Positions 1-10,349 of a DNA stretch of 64,000 nt are shown piece after piece. Position 1 is the first letter of the stretch. Each line of letters opens with the position of its first letter. The notes under the pieces are model-generated. The model saw nothing but the letters and a program-made list of their open reading frames with translations, was not told where the DNA came from and searched no databases. The position numbers and the translations under genes were made by a program. This DNA is from Cohnella rhizosphaerae (lineage in GTDB: Bacteria > Bacillota > Bacilli > Paenibacillales > Paenibacillaceae). The stretch spans positions 496,001-560,000 of the forward strand of contig NZ_JAPDIA010000008.1 in assembly GCF_029525575.1 (NCBI RefSeq). Direction: 5' to 3'.

Positions 1-1
1 G

Positions 2-325
2 CTGACCGGGCGGAATGCGAGAGCCGGCGACTTGGAGATCGGCGAGCTGCGCCTTAATGGGAACACAAGGCAGGCCTTTGTCCGGGAAGAGGAGGTATCG
101 CTTACCGCCAAGGAATTCGACCTGCTGCACTTCCTTGCGCAGCATCCGAATCAGGTGTTCAGCAAAGACCATCTGTTCGACCGTCTGTGGGGCATCGACG
201 CGACGGCGGACACCCAGACGGTGACCGTCCATATCCGCAAGCTGCGGGAAAAAATCGAGAAGGACGCTTCGGCGCCCGTCTATATCGAGACAGTGTGGGG
301 GGCGGGCTACCGGTTCCGTCTATGA
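2..325 (+). CDS. OmpR/PhoB-family response regulator, C-terminal DNA-binding part (5' end outside window)
   Basis: The frame is open from the first bases of the window, so the receiver domain lies upstream and is not seen. What remains is a complete winged-helix effector domain of about 95 residues: a beta strand region, the recognition motif LTAKEFDLLHFLAQHP, then VFSKDHLFDRLWG and the wing with TVTVHIRKLREKIE and GAGYRFRL at the very end, all standard for OmpR/PhoB proteins. It binds DNA as a phosphorylated dimer. A cognate histidine kinase is not found downstream, so it would have to lie upstream. It sits 281 bases before nosD on the same strand; whether it controls that cluster is inference. 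Confidence 0.93.
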   Translation: MTGRNARAGDLEIGELRLNGNTRQAFVREEEVSLTAKEFDLLHFLAQHPNQVFSKDHLFDRLWGIDATADTQTVTVHIRKLREKIEKDASAPVYIETVWGAGYRFRL

Positions 326-606
326 TGGTGATTTAACGATAAGGGCATCGGTTCGAGACTTTATTTTTCGGGTCTTGATCTGATGCTTTTTTTGATGGAT
401 CGCCCTTAACCCGAATAACCGACAGGCCGGAAGTTCGGAATTTGATCAACAATTAACGCATATTCGCTCCATTCGATAGCCCGATCGGGGCATACGCCCC
501 CGGCAGCAGGTTCGGTACAATGAAGCCAGTCGCAGAGCGGGCGATCGACGACGCTCATGCATGGGCTGGTGCGCCGGCGCGTACTTCGGCTTCGAAAGTT
601 GGTGAA

Positions 607-1980
607 ATGAGTGTGGAATGTCATTCGGCATCGTTTTTTTAAGAGGACGATCGCGGCCGTAGTGTTTGCCCTGGTGTGCTTCACAGGTATTGCCTCTCCG
701 CAAGCGCGCGCGGTGTCGGCATCGACGGAAGCCATACCGCTGCAGCCGCTTATCGATGCGACGCCGGCGGGGCAGACGCTGGTTCTGTCGGGGGACCGCG
801 TTTATACGGGGCCAGCCGTCATCTCGGCGGCCATCACGATCTCCTCGGACGGCGAGGCCGTCGTGAAGAACGACGGCAACCGTCCAGCGCTTACGCTGGC
901 TGCGGACCGTATCGTGCTGCAGGACATCGCCGTTAGCGACAGCCAGACCGATCCCAAGAAGCCGGCCATATTGGTGCAGTCCGACGGCAACCGGCTGGAA
1001 CGACTGCGAATCAAGTCCCAGGGCGGCGGTATTTTTCTGAGGAAAGCGAACGACAATCGCATTCTGAACAGCCGCATCGAAGGCGCGCGTCCCGGTGACC
1101 CGGACGAGCCGTATTCCCGTCGCGGCAACGGGATCGATCTGCTCGCATCGGCGCGCAACGTCATCGAGGGCAACTCGATCGTTCACGTCCACGACGGCGT
1201 GTACGCCGAGAGCAGCAACGAGACCCGCATGCGGGGCAATGTCGCGACCGACTCGAGGTACGGCTACCATGTTATGTTTTCGGGCAATACCGAGCTCACG
1301 GACAATGTCGGGGAAGGCAATGTCACCGGCGGGATGGTGATGAGCGTGGAAGGTGCCGTCGTCAAACGCAATCGCTTCGAGAAGCAGACGGAAAACGTCA
1401 ACTCGCAGGGCATCCTGCTGTTCGACGTCCATCGCTCCGAGATCAGCGGCAACCGTGTCGTCGACAACCGCGTCGGTCTCTATATCGAGCAATCGACGGA
1501 CAATACGCTCGCGGACAATGAGGTCGTTCAGAACTTTATCGGCATGCAAATGATCCGGTCCAGCGATAATCGGCTGCTAAACAGCCTGTTTGCCGCGAAC
1601 GTCAACCAGGCGCAGTCCACGGACAGCCACAACAACACGCTACAGGGGGAATTACTGGGACGACTTCGAGGCGCTCGACGCGGACGGAGACGGCTTCAGC
1701 GATCTGAGCTACGAGATCGATCCTTTTTTCCTTCAGCTGACCGCGGATATCGACGCCTTTCAGGTATTTTTCCAATCGCCCGGCCTGCCGTTTCTCGCGC
1801 AGATGTTCCATGCCGACACGGCCAACTGGCTCAAAGATCCAAGCCCGCTGCTTGAACCGCCTTTTGCTTCGCCGGAGACAGAATTCCCGGCGGACAGCCG
1901 TCGGACCTGGTTGCCGGGATGTCTGCTGTTGTTAGCCGCTCTAACAATCCTATACCGATGGGGGTACAAAAAAATCATGA
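607..1980 (+). CDS. nosD: NosD-like periplasmic copper-site maturation protein (frameshifted in three runs)
   Basis: NosD is the exported right-handed beta-helix protein that works with the NosFY ABC transporter to build the copper cluster of N2O reductase. The restored protein is about 456 residues: signal peptide, many NosD/CASH repeats (N-R-I-x-x-N-x-x type, residues 60-330) and the family hallmark GNYWDD after the helix, then a C-terminal membrane segment near residue 440. Breaks: T7 at 634-640 (with one T less the ATG at 607 gives the N-terminus; otherwise GTG 611 is the start), G5 at 1645-1649 (one G less gives NTLQGNYWDD), and A7 at 1968-1974 (one A less ends the protein at TGA 1978, overlapping the nosL ATG as ATGA). 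About 280 bases upstream hold no convincing gene. Confidence 0.85.
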
Positions 1981-2534
1981 AAAAGTGTTTGGCTGGCATT
2001 ATCGCATTGCTGCTCGTTCTCTCTCTGCTCGCCGGGTGCGGCAAAACGTCATACGAGCCTGCGGCCATCGACGAGACGGTGGACAAATGCCCGGTATGCA
2101 ACATGGCGGTCGCGGACGACCAGTTCGCGGTCGAGATCATTCTTAAGAACAAAAAAGCGCTCAAGTTCGACGATCTCGGCGATCTGCATGTGTGGCGGGC
2201 GGAAAACGGAACGAAGGAAATCGGCGAACAGTTCGTGCGAGATTACAACACAAAGGAATGGGTCAAGCTGTCCGATGCCACTTACGTGTACGACAAGTCC
2301 ATTCGGACGCCGATGGCCTTTAACGTTATATCGTTCAAGGAAAAGAGCGACGCCGATGCGTTCGTCTCCAAAGAAGGCAAAGGCCGAATCATGACCGCGA
2401 AGGAGCTGGAAAGCCACGCGTGGGCATCCAACGAGGACATGATGAAGGCGATGATGGAGGAGCATGCGGGCGAGATGAAAGACAGGATGGGCATGGAAGA
2501 AGGCGGCATGAAAAACAATTCAGATTCGAAGTAA
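1977..2534 (+). CDS. nosL: NosL-type copper-binding lipoprotein
   Basis: The protein has 185 residues. It starts with a lipoprotein signal (positively charged MKK, hydrophobic core, lipobox LAGC at about residue 22), so it is predicted to be anchored outside the membrane. The NosL signature DKCPVCNMAV follows at about residue 38; its Cys-x-x-Cys-x-Met pattern is the copper(I) site known in NosL proteins. The middle carries the family's FDDLGDLHVW region. The C-terminus is Met-rich and acidic, possibly extra metal ligands (inference). It begins in an ATGA overlap with nosD once the A7 run is corrected, and is followed 13 bases later by nosY. In the raw sequence it appears fused to the nosD tail; that is a frameshift effect. 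Confidence 0.9.
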   Translation: MKKCLAGIIALLLVLSLLAGCGKTSYEPAAIDETVDKCPVCNMAVADDQFAVEIILKNKKALKFDDLGDLHVWRAENGTKEIGEQFVRDYNTKEWVKLSDATYVYDKSIRTPMAFNVISFKEKSDADAFVSKEGKGRIMTAKELESHAWASNEDMMKAMMEEHAGEMKDRMGMEEGGMKNNSDSK

Positions 2535-2547
2535 GGGGTTGAATACC

Positions 2548-3374
2548 GTGCTTCACCTGAAGACGATCGCCTCAAGAGAGATCAAGCTCGGCTTCCGCAA
2601 TCCCTGGTCTTACTCGTTCATGGCGCTGTTCGCCCTGTTCAGTCTGGCGCTGCTGTTGATTCAGTCGCAAGCCAGTCTGGGGGGATATACGAGCACGACC
2701 GGGACGATGATCAATCTGATTGTTTATTTGCTGCCGCTCATGACGCTCCTGCTCGGCTCGTTCTCGCTCACTTCGGAGAAGGAGGAGGGCGGGTGGCGGC
2801 TGCTGTCTTCCTTCCCGCTCCGCACCCGCGCTTTTATATGGGGCAAATACGCAGGGCTGGCCGTCGTGCTGACCGTTATCGTCGCCTTCGGCTTCGGGCT
2901 TTCCGGCATTGTGGGCTCGCTGTTCGGTCGGGGCTTCTCGCTGCGGACGTTCGGCTTGTTTCTTCTCTTTTCCGTGTTGATCATCGTCCAGTTTCTCGGC
3001 ATATCGGTGCTGCTTGGCGCGCTTTGCCGCAATCGCTGGCAGGCGCTCACCTACGGCGTGGGCATCTGGTTCTTTTTTGATCCTGGGCTGGCCGACGATT
3101 CTTATCGCCGTGCTGGGATTTCTGCCTTACCTGTTCATCAAGCCGACGCTGGTCGCGCTGATCTTCGCCAATCCTGCCGAGCTGAATCGTCTGTTCCTCA
3201 TCGTCAAGATGGGCGGAGGCTCCATCCTTGGCCTCGAATATTATCAATGGGTCAAATGGATACAGCAGCCGATGGGCGGCCTGATTTTCGCGGGTGTGCT
3301 GATCCTCTGGGTCCTCATCTACGCGGAAGCGGCGACAGGCTTGTGGGAGAGGGGGGCGCAGGCGTGGATCATAA
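2548..3374 (+). CDS. nosY: NosY-like ABC-2 permease (frameshifted)
   Basis: This is a membrane permease of the ABC-2 type, partner of the NosF ATPase. The restored protein has about 274 residues with six hydrophobic segments and the characteristic loop SLTSEKEEGGWRLLSSFPL, which is the SEKExG motif typical of NosY and related copper-maturation permeases. I chose GTG 2548 as start because AAGGGG lies nine bases before it; TTG 2539 is an alternative. Breaks: T6 at 3073-3078 (one T less gives IWFFLILGWP) and G6 at 3351-3356 (one G less ends the protein at TAA 3372, inside the start of nosF). It is part of the nosDLYF operon. Confidence 0.86.
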
Positions 3375-4114
3375 ACTTCTTCAGCTTGACAACGTAACCA
3401 AATCGATCGGCAAATCGACGCTGCTTCATCCCTGTTCGTTCTCGGTGCAGGAAGGAGAGATCGTCGCGCTTTGCGGCGGCAACGGGGCGGGCAAGAGCAC
3501 TTTGCTTCATATGATCGCAGGCATTTCCAGACCGACGTCGGGCGCCATTTTGCTGAACGGCGTCTCCTGGTCGGAAGACCGCGTCGGCTACGCGAACCGA
3601 GTCGGCTACATGCCGGACGAATTCCATTTCGGGTCTGCGTTGACGGCGTTCGAGACGTTGCGCTTTTACGCTTCGCTGCGGCGCGTCGGACGCGGGCGCG
3701 TGCTGGAGCTGCTGGAAACGGTGGGGCTGCTCGAAGTGCGGGATCGCAAGATATCCACCTTTTTCCAAGGGGATGCGTCAGCGCCTTTTGTTCGCCCAAG
3801 CCATGCTGGCGACGCCTGCGCTGCTGCTGTTGGACGAGCCGACCAACGGGCTGGACCCCTACTGGATGGAAGCTTTCGGCAAGCTGATCCGTAAGGCGGC
3901 AGGCGGCGGGCAAGCCGTCGTCTTCTCCACGCACCAGCTGAACATTGCCGAATCCTATGCGGACAGCGCTTTGTTTATGGCGTCGGGATATGTACGATAT
4001 TCCGGCAAAGTCGATACGCTTAAAGAACAATATCGGGGCGCGGGCGGCTTGTACGGGGCATTCGACCGGATTGTAGCGAGCGGCGCGCCGATGGAACGGG
4101 AAGGAGAGTCGTGA
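3364..4114 (+). CDS. nosF: NosF-like ABC transporter ATPase (frameshifted)
   Basis: ATP-binding subunit that energises the NosDFY complex. The restored protein has about 249 residues: Walker A GGNGAGKS near residue 38, a Q-loop-equivalent region with GYMPDEFHFG, signature FSKGMRQRL and Walker B LLLLDEPTNGLDP, then an H-loop STHQLN. The signature is only readable after correcting T5 at 3760-3764 (one T less gives TFSKGMRQR). The start GTG 3364 overlaps the end of nosY and has a G-rich ribosome site. NosF proteins read copper-cluster assembly in N2O reducers; here the substrate enzyme is not in the window. The stop TGA overlaps the ATG of the next gene by one base. Confidence 0.87.
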
Positions 4115-4516
4115 TGCTTCGATTCAGATTCAGGTTTGCAAGACGCACGCTTGGCGCGACAGCCGCGCTGGTCGGTCTGCTGCTGCTCGCCGCATGCGGG
4201 GCGTCGGGGGAGGGAGCAGGCGCTCAAGTTTTCGGAGGTAACGCTGTCAAGCGAGCCTTCGCCGCCTGCGGCGGGACAGGAGACCAGGCTGGTCGCGACG
4301 GTCGCCAATGCCAAGTATGCCGCGCTTGAGGGCGAGGTGCAATTTCAGATCAATGCCAAAAACGAGCTGCCGAGCCTGATCGATGCCGCCTTGGAGGGCG
4401 ATGCCTACACATCGTCGTATACGTTTCCTTCCGCCGGAGAATACACGATTACGATTCACATGAATTACGAGGACGCGCATTTTGCGTTTACGAAGCAGCT
4501 GCAGGTGATTCAATAA
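4114..4516 (+). CDS. YtkA-like secreted lipoprotein in the nos cluster (frameshifted)
   Basis: The restored protein has about 133 residues: an arginine-rich N-terminus, a hydrophobic stretch and lipobox LAAC near residue 29, then a single immunoglobulin-like beta domain (VTLSSEPSPPAAGQ, EGEVQFQI, SAGEYTITIHM) that resembles the YtkA/FixH-like domain found near copper and cytochrome oxidase assembly genes. G5 at 4206-4210 must lose one G so that the lipobox and the domain join (ACGASGREQALKF). Translational coupling to nosF (TGATG) says it belongs to the copper-maturation operon. A role as copper or redox carrier is inference. No terminator was recognised before the convergent araC gene 25 bases further on. 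Confidence 0.72.
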
Positions 4517-4540
4517 GTTTGGCGCGTGCCTGATTCACCT

Positions 4541-5398
4541 TCAGCCTTGGCGATAGCGCATCCTGAAGGACCTTGGCGTCGTGCCGACCTGTCTGCCGAA
4601 GCAGCGGACGAAATACGAAAAGGTGCCGAAGCCGGTCTCTTCGGCGATGCGGCCGACGGGTTCGTTCGTATCGATCAGCAGCCGCTTCGCCAGTTCGACG
4701 CGATAACGGGTCAAATATTGGAGCGGCGTGCAGCCGAAGGCGCGCTTCATGCAGAGGGAGACATAGTTGGCGTGAAAATGAAGCGTCTCCGACATCGATT
4801 TGTAGTTGATCGCGTCCCGGTAATGGCGGCGCAGGAACGCCGCAGCCTCTTCGGCGATCGTCAAGTACGAATCGCGTTCGGGCAGCGTCGCGTCCGCCTG
4901 CAGGCGCATCAGCAGCTCCTGGAAGACGAGCTGACGGCGCCATTGCGAGGAAGAACCGGCGTCCGCCTGCAGGGCCAACAGCTGCCGCAGCCAATCGTAC
5001 GCGGCATCCGGCGACGACAGCTTCCCGGAGCGCGGCAAATAAAACGCGAAGCGATGAATCTCGTAAAGCACGTCGTCCGGTCGAAGCTCTGCGGAAGCCG
5101 GCGCTTGATCTGTCTCGTGCCAGCTGCCGAGCGTCTGGAAATGGACCCAGTAAAAGTGCGTTTCTTCCCGGCAAGGCGCGGCCGACCGATGCGCGCGGTC
5201 CGGCCGGAGCAGGGCGAACGAGCCCGCCGGAATCTCGAGCGATACCGACTCCTCGGCCATGTAGAGACAGCCGCGAGTCACGATCAGCAGGTCGAAGACG
5301 CCGATGCCCGAGCGATCGGAATGCCGCCCGGAGGCCGGATACGTGTCTTCCCCGCAGTAGATGAGGTGCGGCAAGGGCGGAGAGATGAATCGGAACAT
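4541..5398 (-). CDS. AraC-family transcriptional regulator with cupin-like N-terminal domain
   Basis: This 285-residue regulator has an N-terminal sugar-sensing cupin-like fold (residues 1-150, with IPAGSFALLRPDRAHR, the usual effector pocket strand) and two C-terminal helix-turn-helix motifs (residues 185-283; LHFHANYVSLCMKRAFG and IAEETGFGTFSYFVRCFGRQVG). GGAGG stands seven bases before ATG 5398. It is divergent from the GH127 gene, with 219 bases between them, so it probably controls that gene and the epimerase behind it (inference from arrangement). The gene is intact. It converges on the YtkA-like gene. Confidence 0.93.
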   Translation of the reverse strand: MFRFISPPLPHLIYCGEDTYPASGRHSDRSGIGVFDLLIVTRGCLYMAEESVSLEIPAGSFALLRPDRAHRSAAPCREETHFYWVHFQTLGSWHETDQAPASAELRPDDVLYEIHRFAFYLPRSGKLSSPDAAYDWLRQLLALQADAGSSSQWRRQLVFQELLMRLQADATLPERDSYLTIAEEAAAFLRRHYRDAINYKSMSETLHFHANYVSLCMKRAFGCTPLQYLTRYRVELAKRLLIDTNEPVGRIAEETGFGTFSYFVRCFGRQVGTTPRSFRMRYRQG

Positions 5399-5617
5399 TC
5401 GGTATCCTCCATGAAAGGTAACCTTCGTCTTCTTGTTGCTTGCATTACAGTATAAAAGAAAGGCGCGTGCAAGTCAGCAAGGGTAAGACAGAAAGATTGC
5501 GATCGAAACATTTTTGTGTGCGTTAGGCTATCGGCGGTCATGGAGAACGCGTGCTATATTCGGAAAAGACGGATCTTGCCAAAGATACGCATACCGAACA
5601 AGCGAGGAGCGAGAACT

Positions 5618-7520
5618 GTGACGACAACCTGCACGGCATTCGAAGCGCTGCCGCTCGGCGCGATCAAGCCCCGCGCGTGGCTGCGCGATCAACTGCGCAT
5701 TCAGGCGGACGGATTCACCGGCCATCTCGACGAGCATTGGGCGGACGTCGGCGACGACAACGGCTGGCTCGGCGGAACGGGAGAGAGCTGGGAACGGGGG
5801 CCGTATTACGTGGACGGGCTGCTGCCGCTGGCTTACCTGCTCGAGGACGAGCGGCTGATCGCCAAGGCGAAGCGCTGGGTCGAATGGTCGCTCGCCAGTC
5901 AGCGGGAAGACGGCTCATTCGGTCCGCCGATGAAGGAAATGGCAAGCGGCATAGACAAAAATCATGACTGGTGGCCCTACATGATCATGCTCAAGGTCAT
6001 GACGCAATACGCCGAGGCGACCGAAGATCCGCGGATCGTTCCGTTTATGACGTCGTTTTTCCGATACGTGCGCCGGACGATCGAAGGACAGCCCTTGCTT
6101 GAGTGGGCGGAGGCCCGCGGCATGGAGATGCTGCTCAGCATCCAGTGGCTCCATCGCAAGACGAACGATGCCTTTTTGTTGGAGCTCGCAGAGATCGTGG
6201 CCGGGCAGACGACGGGCTGGACCGAAGTGTTCCGCGACTTTCCGTTCTGGCGCAAGGTCGAGCAGTGGGATCCGAAGACGCACGTAGTGAACGTCGCGAT
6301 GGGTATCAAGGCGCCGGGCGTTCGCTACGAACTGACGGGAGACGCGAAGGAAAAAGAGGCGGCGCACCGCGGAATCGACAGTCTGATGACGTACCACGGG
6401 CAGGCGCACGGCATGTTCTCGGGCGACGAATGGCTGTCCGGCACGCATCCGAGCCAAGGCGTCGAGCTGTGCGCCGTCGTCGAATATATGTTCTCCCTGG
6501 CGCAGCTCGCGCGCGTGTTCGGGGAAGGCAGATTCGGCGACATATTGGAAAAGGTGGCGTTTAACGCCCTGCCGGCGGCGATCTCCGGAGACTGGACGTC
6601 CCATCAATACGATCAGCAGGTGAACCAGATCATGTGCAACGTCGCGCCGCGCGCCTGGAGCAACGGCGCGGACGCGAACGTGTTCGGGCTGGAGCCGCAT
6701 TTCGGCTGCTGCACGGCGAACATGCATCAGGGGTGGCCAAAGTTCGTCTCGCATCTATGGATGACGGATCGCGCGGGCGGGTTGGCGGCGGTCTCTTATG
6801 CACCTTGCACGGCGAGGGCAGAGGTCGGACAAGGCGCGGAGCGGGGCACGATCGCGGAGCTCGAGGTTTCCGGCAGCTATCCGTTCCGCGAAGCGGTGGC
6901 GATCTCGCTGAAGCTGAGCAGGCCGGCATCGTTCGGGATCTCGCTTCGCATTCCCGCGTGGTGCGCGACGCCGACGCTGACGGTCAACGGCGAGCGGGTC
7001 GATCTCGAGACGAAAGACGGCTATGCCAAAGTGACGCGCCTTTGGGAGAGCGGAGACCAATTGACCCTGGACCTGCCGATGACGGCGAAGACGGAAGGTC
7101 GGAACTTATATGCGGCAAGCGTCGAAAGAGGGCCGCTCGTCTATGCGCTGCCGATCGAGGAAAACTGGCAGCTGCTCACGAAGCGTGAGCGGTTCCACGA
7201 TTGGGAGATCTATCCCGGTTCTCCATGGAAATACGGCTTGCTGTCCGGCGCCGAATTCGCGGTCGAAACGTCCGAGGTTCCTTACCAACCGTTTATGGCC
7301 GGCCAATCGCCGGTCCGCCTGAAAACGAAAGGTCGTCTGATCCGCGATTGGAGAATGGAGGGCAACAGCGCGGGAACGCCTCCGCTTCATCCGAACGCGG
7401 ACGGTCAACCGGTCGTGGACCTTGTCCTCGTGCCCTACGGCGGCGCCAAACTGCGAATCGGGGGAATTTCCCGTGATCGGCCACCCGCTGGAAGCAAGAC
7501 GCCGGATTCGAGGCATATGA
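5618..7520 (+). CDS. GH127-family beta-L-arabinofuranosidase-like enzyme (frameshift near 3' end)
   Basis: Restored length is about 633 residues, typical of GH127 (former DUF1680). These enzymes release beta-L-arabinofuranose from plant glycoproteins and pectins through a zinc-bound cysteine nucleophile. The expected zinc ligands are visible: E283-L-C285 in QGVELCAVVEYM and the pair C364-C365 in HFGCCTANMHQGWPKF; GDEW before them fits the acid/base glutamate. No signal peptide is seen, so it is cytoplasmic and should act on imported oligosaccharides. Start GTG 5618 has GGAG upstream. G5 at 7460-7464 must lose one G; the C-terminus then reads LRIGEFPVIGHPLEA and stops at TGA 7518, as in relatives. 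An AraC gene is divergent upstream. Confidence 0.92.
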
Positions 7521-7669
7521 GGTGCCGATTCCGAACATCCTCCATCAATAGCCGAATATCGTGAATGGGCGCGAAAGACGTCTTTTCGTAAAGTAAGGTT
7601 ATAAAAGGAGTCGCATCGGCTTGCCGGATGGGGACTTCGCCATATGGGATTGAAGGAGGAGGGAAGCCT

Positions 7670-8596
7670 TTGCCGTCAGACGTTCATATACGTCCTTCTG
7701 TATATAAAAATCGCGAATCCATCGTTATGGAGACGTCCGAGGCTCGGATCGAGCTGGTTCCGGGACTCGGCGCCAAGATCGTCTCTCTGGTCTACAAGCC
7801 GACGGGCAAGGAATGGCTCGTGCAAGCGGACTTGAAGGAGCTGGGGCAGCCAGCTTACGGCTCGTCCTTCGTCGACGCGGATATGAGCGGCTGGGACGAA
7901 TGCTTCCCGACGATATCGCCTGCCGCGGCAGCGGGAGAAGGAGGGCGCTCGCTCCCCGATCACGGGGAAGTGTGGGCGCTGTCCTGGGACGCCAGCGTAA
8001 GCGAGAAGCACGTAGATTGCGCGGTTCGCGGCGTTGCGATGCCTTACGGGCTTAGCAGGCGTCTTGCGTTCTCGGCTGCGGACACGGTTCGGATGGATTA
8101 CCGTGCGGAGAACTTGGGGGATGCGCCGCTGCCGTTCCTTTGGGTGCCGCATCCGCAGTTCGCGGTGTCGGAGCCGACGCGCATCGTGCTGCCGCCTTCA
8201 ATGCCGGAGATGCTCTGCGTGTACGGCGGCTCCTCGCGGCAGGAAGGCGCGACGTATGCGTGGACGGCGGAGGCGGACGTGGACGAAAAGCCGACGGGCG
8301 ATGGACGCAAGTTTTATGCGCCCGGCCGGGCGGCCGATGGCTGGTGCGGCCTCTCCTGCGGACGCAGCGGCAACTGGCTGCGGATGGTCTTCGATCCGCA
8401 GCGCATCCCCTACGTCGGCGTGTGGATTGACGAAGGTTTGTTCAACGTTCAAAACGCGGTCGCGCTGGAGCCGTCGATCGGCTTCTACGATTGCCTCGAC
8501 CGGGCGAGGGCGAACGGCACCGCGCAGACGATCGCGCCCGGACAAGCGTGCGAGTGGTCCTTATCCGTTCGGCTAGGCGCGGGCGGCATGAGATAG
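7670..8596 (+). CDS. Aldose 1-epimerase-like (galactose mutarotase fold) protein
   Basis: The product has about 308 residues and the beta-sandwich fold of aldose epimerases. Visible elements are a start strand ARIELVPGLGAKIVSL, the segment SFVDADMSGWDECFP (the DDMFP-like motif of sugar-phosphate mutarotase relatives) and the histidine motif LPFLWVPHPQF. It is expected to interconvert anomers of a sugar released by the upstream GH127 enzyme; the exact sugar cannot be told. TTG 7670 is chosen as start because a long GGAGGAGG site ends eight bases before it; the open frame extends further upstream but lacks such a site. The gene is intact and followed by a terminator. Confidence 0.82.
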   Translation: MPSDVHIRPSVYKNRESIVMETSEARIELVPGLGAKIVSLVYKPTGKEWLVQADLKELGQPAYGSSFVDADMSGWDECFPTISPAAAAGEGGRSLPDHGEVWALSWDASVSEKHVDCAVRGVAMPYGLSRRLAFSAADTVRMDYRAENLGDAPLPFLWVPHPQFAVSEPTRIVLPPSMPEMLCVYGGSSRQEGATYAWTAEADVDEKPTGDGRKFYAPGRAADGWCGLSCGRSGNWLRMVFDPQRIPYVGVWIDEGLFNVQNAVALEPSIGFYDCLDRARANGTAQTIAPGQACEWSLSVRLGAGGMR

Positions 8597-8620
8597 ATTT
8601 TGCAAGGAAAGAGACGAGAC

Positions 8621-8668
8621 AAACAGGACGAAACGGACGAATCCGGCTTCGTCCTGTTTGCTTTTGCC
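8621..8668 (+). terminator. Rho-independent terminator after the GH127-epimerase pair
   Basis: AAACAGGACGAA pairs with TTCGTCCTGTTT around a loop of about 15 bases, followed by GCTTTT. It separates the enzyme pair from the two-component system. Confidence 0.85.
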
Positions 8669-8728
8669 ATTTTAAGCGATCGCGCGCATAAAAATAAAGC
8701 AAAGAAAGGACGGGAGGCTTGGCGCGAC

Positions 8729-10349
8729 ATGACGATGACACCGATCGGCGTATTGATCGTGGACGACGAATGTCCGATCCGCGAGGAGCTGCGCGCGTTT
8801 CCCTGGGCAGCCTGCGACGCGGTTCTGATCGGCGAGGCTGAAAACGGCGAGGAGGCGCTGGCCTTGTGCGAGCGGCACGCACCGGACATCGTCGTGACCG
8901 ATATCGCGATGCCGATCATGGACGGCTTGACCTTTATCCGCGAGCTGCGAAAAAAGCATCCCGCCACGCAGATCATCCTGCTCACCTGCCACGGCGATTT
9001 CGCTTATGCGAAGGAAGCGATCGCGCTTGGCGCGTCGGATTATATTTTGAAGGTGTCGCTGGACGAAGACGAGCTGATGCAGGCGCTGCGGAAGGCGCGG
9101 GACGCGCTGCAGCGCGACCGGGGATATCGGAACAGGGAGATCGTGCTTCGCCGGCTGAAGGCGGCGGGAAGATTGGAGACGCGGCTGAAGGCGCATCGCG
9201 CGGCAGCCGGCAAAGGGCGTCCGCCAGCGCAATCGGACCTTTCCGCCGACGACTGGCGGCTTCTGGGCTTCGCGGACGACCCGCTGACTTTGCGATTCGT
9301 ACTCCTTCGGCTGACGGCGCCGGAGGACGAGCTCCGGCTCGCGCAGGAAGCCGTTCAGGACGGCTTGCTCGAATTCGAACGGCGAACGCCGTCCTGCAAG
9401 GCCTGGTTTCCGATGAGGGGCGGCGAATACGCCGTCTGGTTCTCGGAAGCCGCGGAGCCGGAGGCGGTAAGGCCGCGCCTCGAACGGCTGCTTGACGCGC
9501 TGCTAGCCGAAGCGGAGAACAAGGGGACGCAGCCGATCGAGCGGCAAGGCGTCGCTTTGTCCGCGACGGTCGGAGACCTGGCCGGGAGCCGTACGGACGT
9601 TTGGACCATTCTCGAGGCTGCGTCCGGCTGGCAGGAGGCGGACTTTTACGACGCGGCTCCGTCGCCGCGCATCAGAATCGGGGCGCCTGGGCCGCTGTCC
9701 GAGCTTGAGCCCGCGCACCGGCGTCATCTGGCCGGCCTGCTCGGCCAAGCCGGCATGAACGCCGACCGCCTCCTGCAGGCGATGCAAGGCGAAGTGGCGC
9801 CTTGGTGCGCCGAGCGCCGCTTTCGTCCCCCAGCGCTGAAGCGTTGGCTCGCGGACTGGACCTCCGAATGGCTGTCTCGATCGCGACCGGGCTGTCCCGA
9901 TCCCCATGCCGAGCTCGTCGGCGCTTCGGACTGGGGGGGAGCTCGAAGCCAGGTGGGCCGACATCGTGCGGGCCGCGCCCAAGGCGGGGCCGCGCAGGGA
10001 GATCGTCGAGGCGCGGCGCTGGATCGAAGCGCATCTGCGGGAGCCGCTGTCGCTGCCGATCGTCGCCCGGCGAATCGGCCTCGGGGCCGAATACTTCGGC
10101 AGGCTGTTCAAGGAGGAGACCGGAGAGTCGGTGCACCAGCTCGTCCTGCGGCTTCGGATGGAAAAGGCGCTGAAGCTGCTGCGGGAGACGGACATGAAAG
10201 TTTACGAGGTCGCGGACGCGGTAGGCATTCCGAATTACCGCTACTTTACGTCCTCGTTCCGCAACTGGGCGGGGGCGGCGCCTAGCGACGTGAAGCGCCT
10301 GGCCTATCCGGCGGAGCATAGCGAAGACGAAAGGGAGCGCCGAACATGA
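8729..10349 (+). CDS. YesN-type response regulator with AraC DNA-binding domain (frameshifted)
   Basis: The restored protein has about 539 residues. The receiver domain (1-125) shows the acidic pair D12-D13, phospho-acceptor D58 in VVTDIAMP and the conserved lysine in YILKV. A long variable middle (130-420) follows, then an AraC-type double helix-turn-helix (about 435-535; REPLSLPIVARRIGLGAEYFGRLFKEETG and VYEVADAVGIPNYRYFTSSFRNWAG). G7 at 9933-9939 must lose one G so that the domains join (SDWGELEARWADIV). Its stop overlaps the kinase start as ATGA, so the two are a coupled pair. Such pairs normally sense an extracellular sugar and switch on the adjacent LplB/YtcP importer. Confidence 0.92.

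Noticed and set aside
406..735. Minus-strand frame with a ferredoxin-like string CDWLHCTEPAAGGVCPD
   Set aside because: The cysteine spacing does not fit a 4Fe-4S site, there is no ribosome site, and its N-terminal half is antisense to nosD.
1590..2534. Apparent NosD-NosL fusion protein
   Set aside because: The joined frame arises from the extra A in A7 at 1968-1974; with one A less nosD stops in an ATGA overlap and nosL starts separately.
2539..3894. Apparent permease-ATPase fusion (NosY-NosF)
   Set aside because: It results from extra bases at T6 3073-3078 and G6 3351-3356; corrected frames give two normal proteins.
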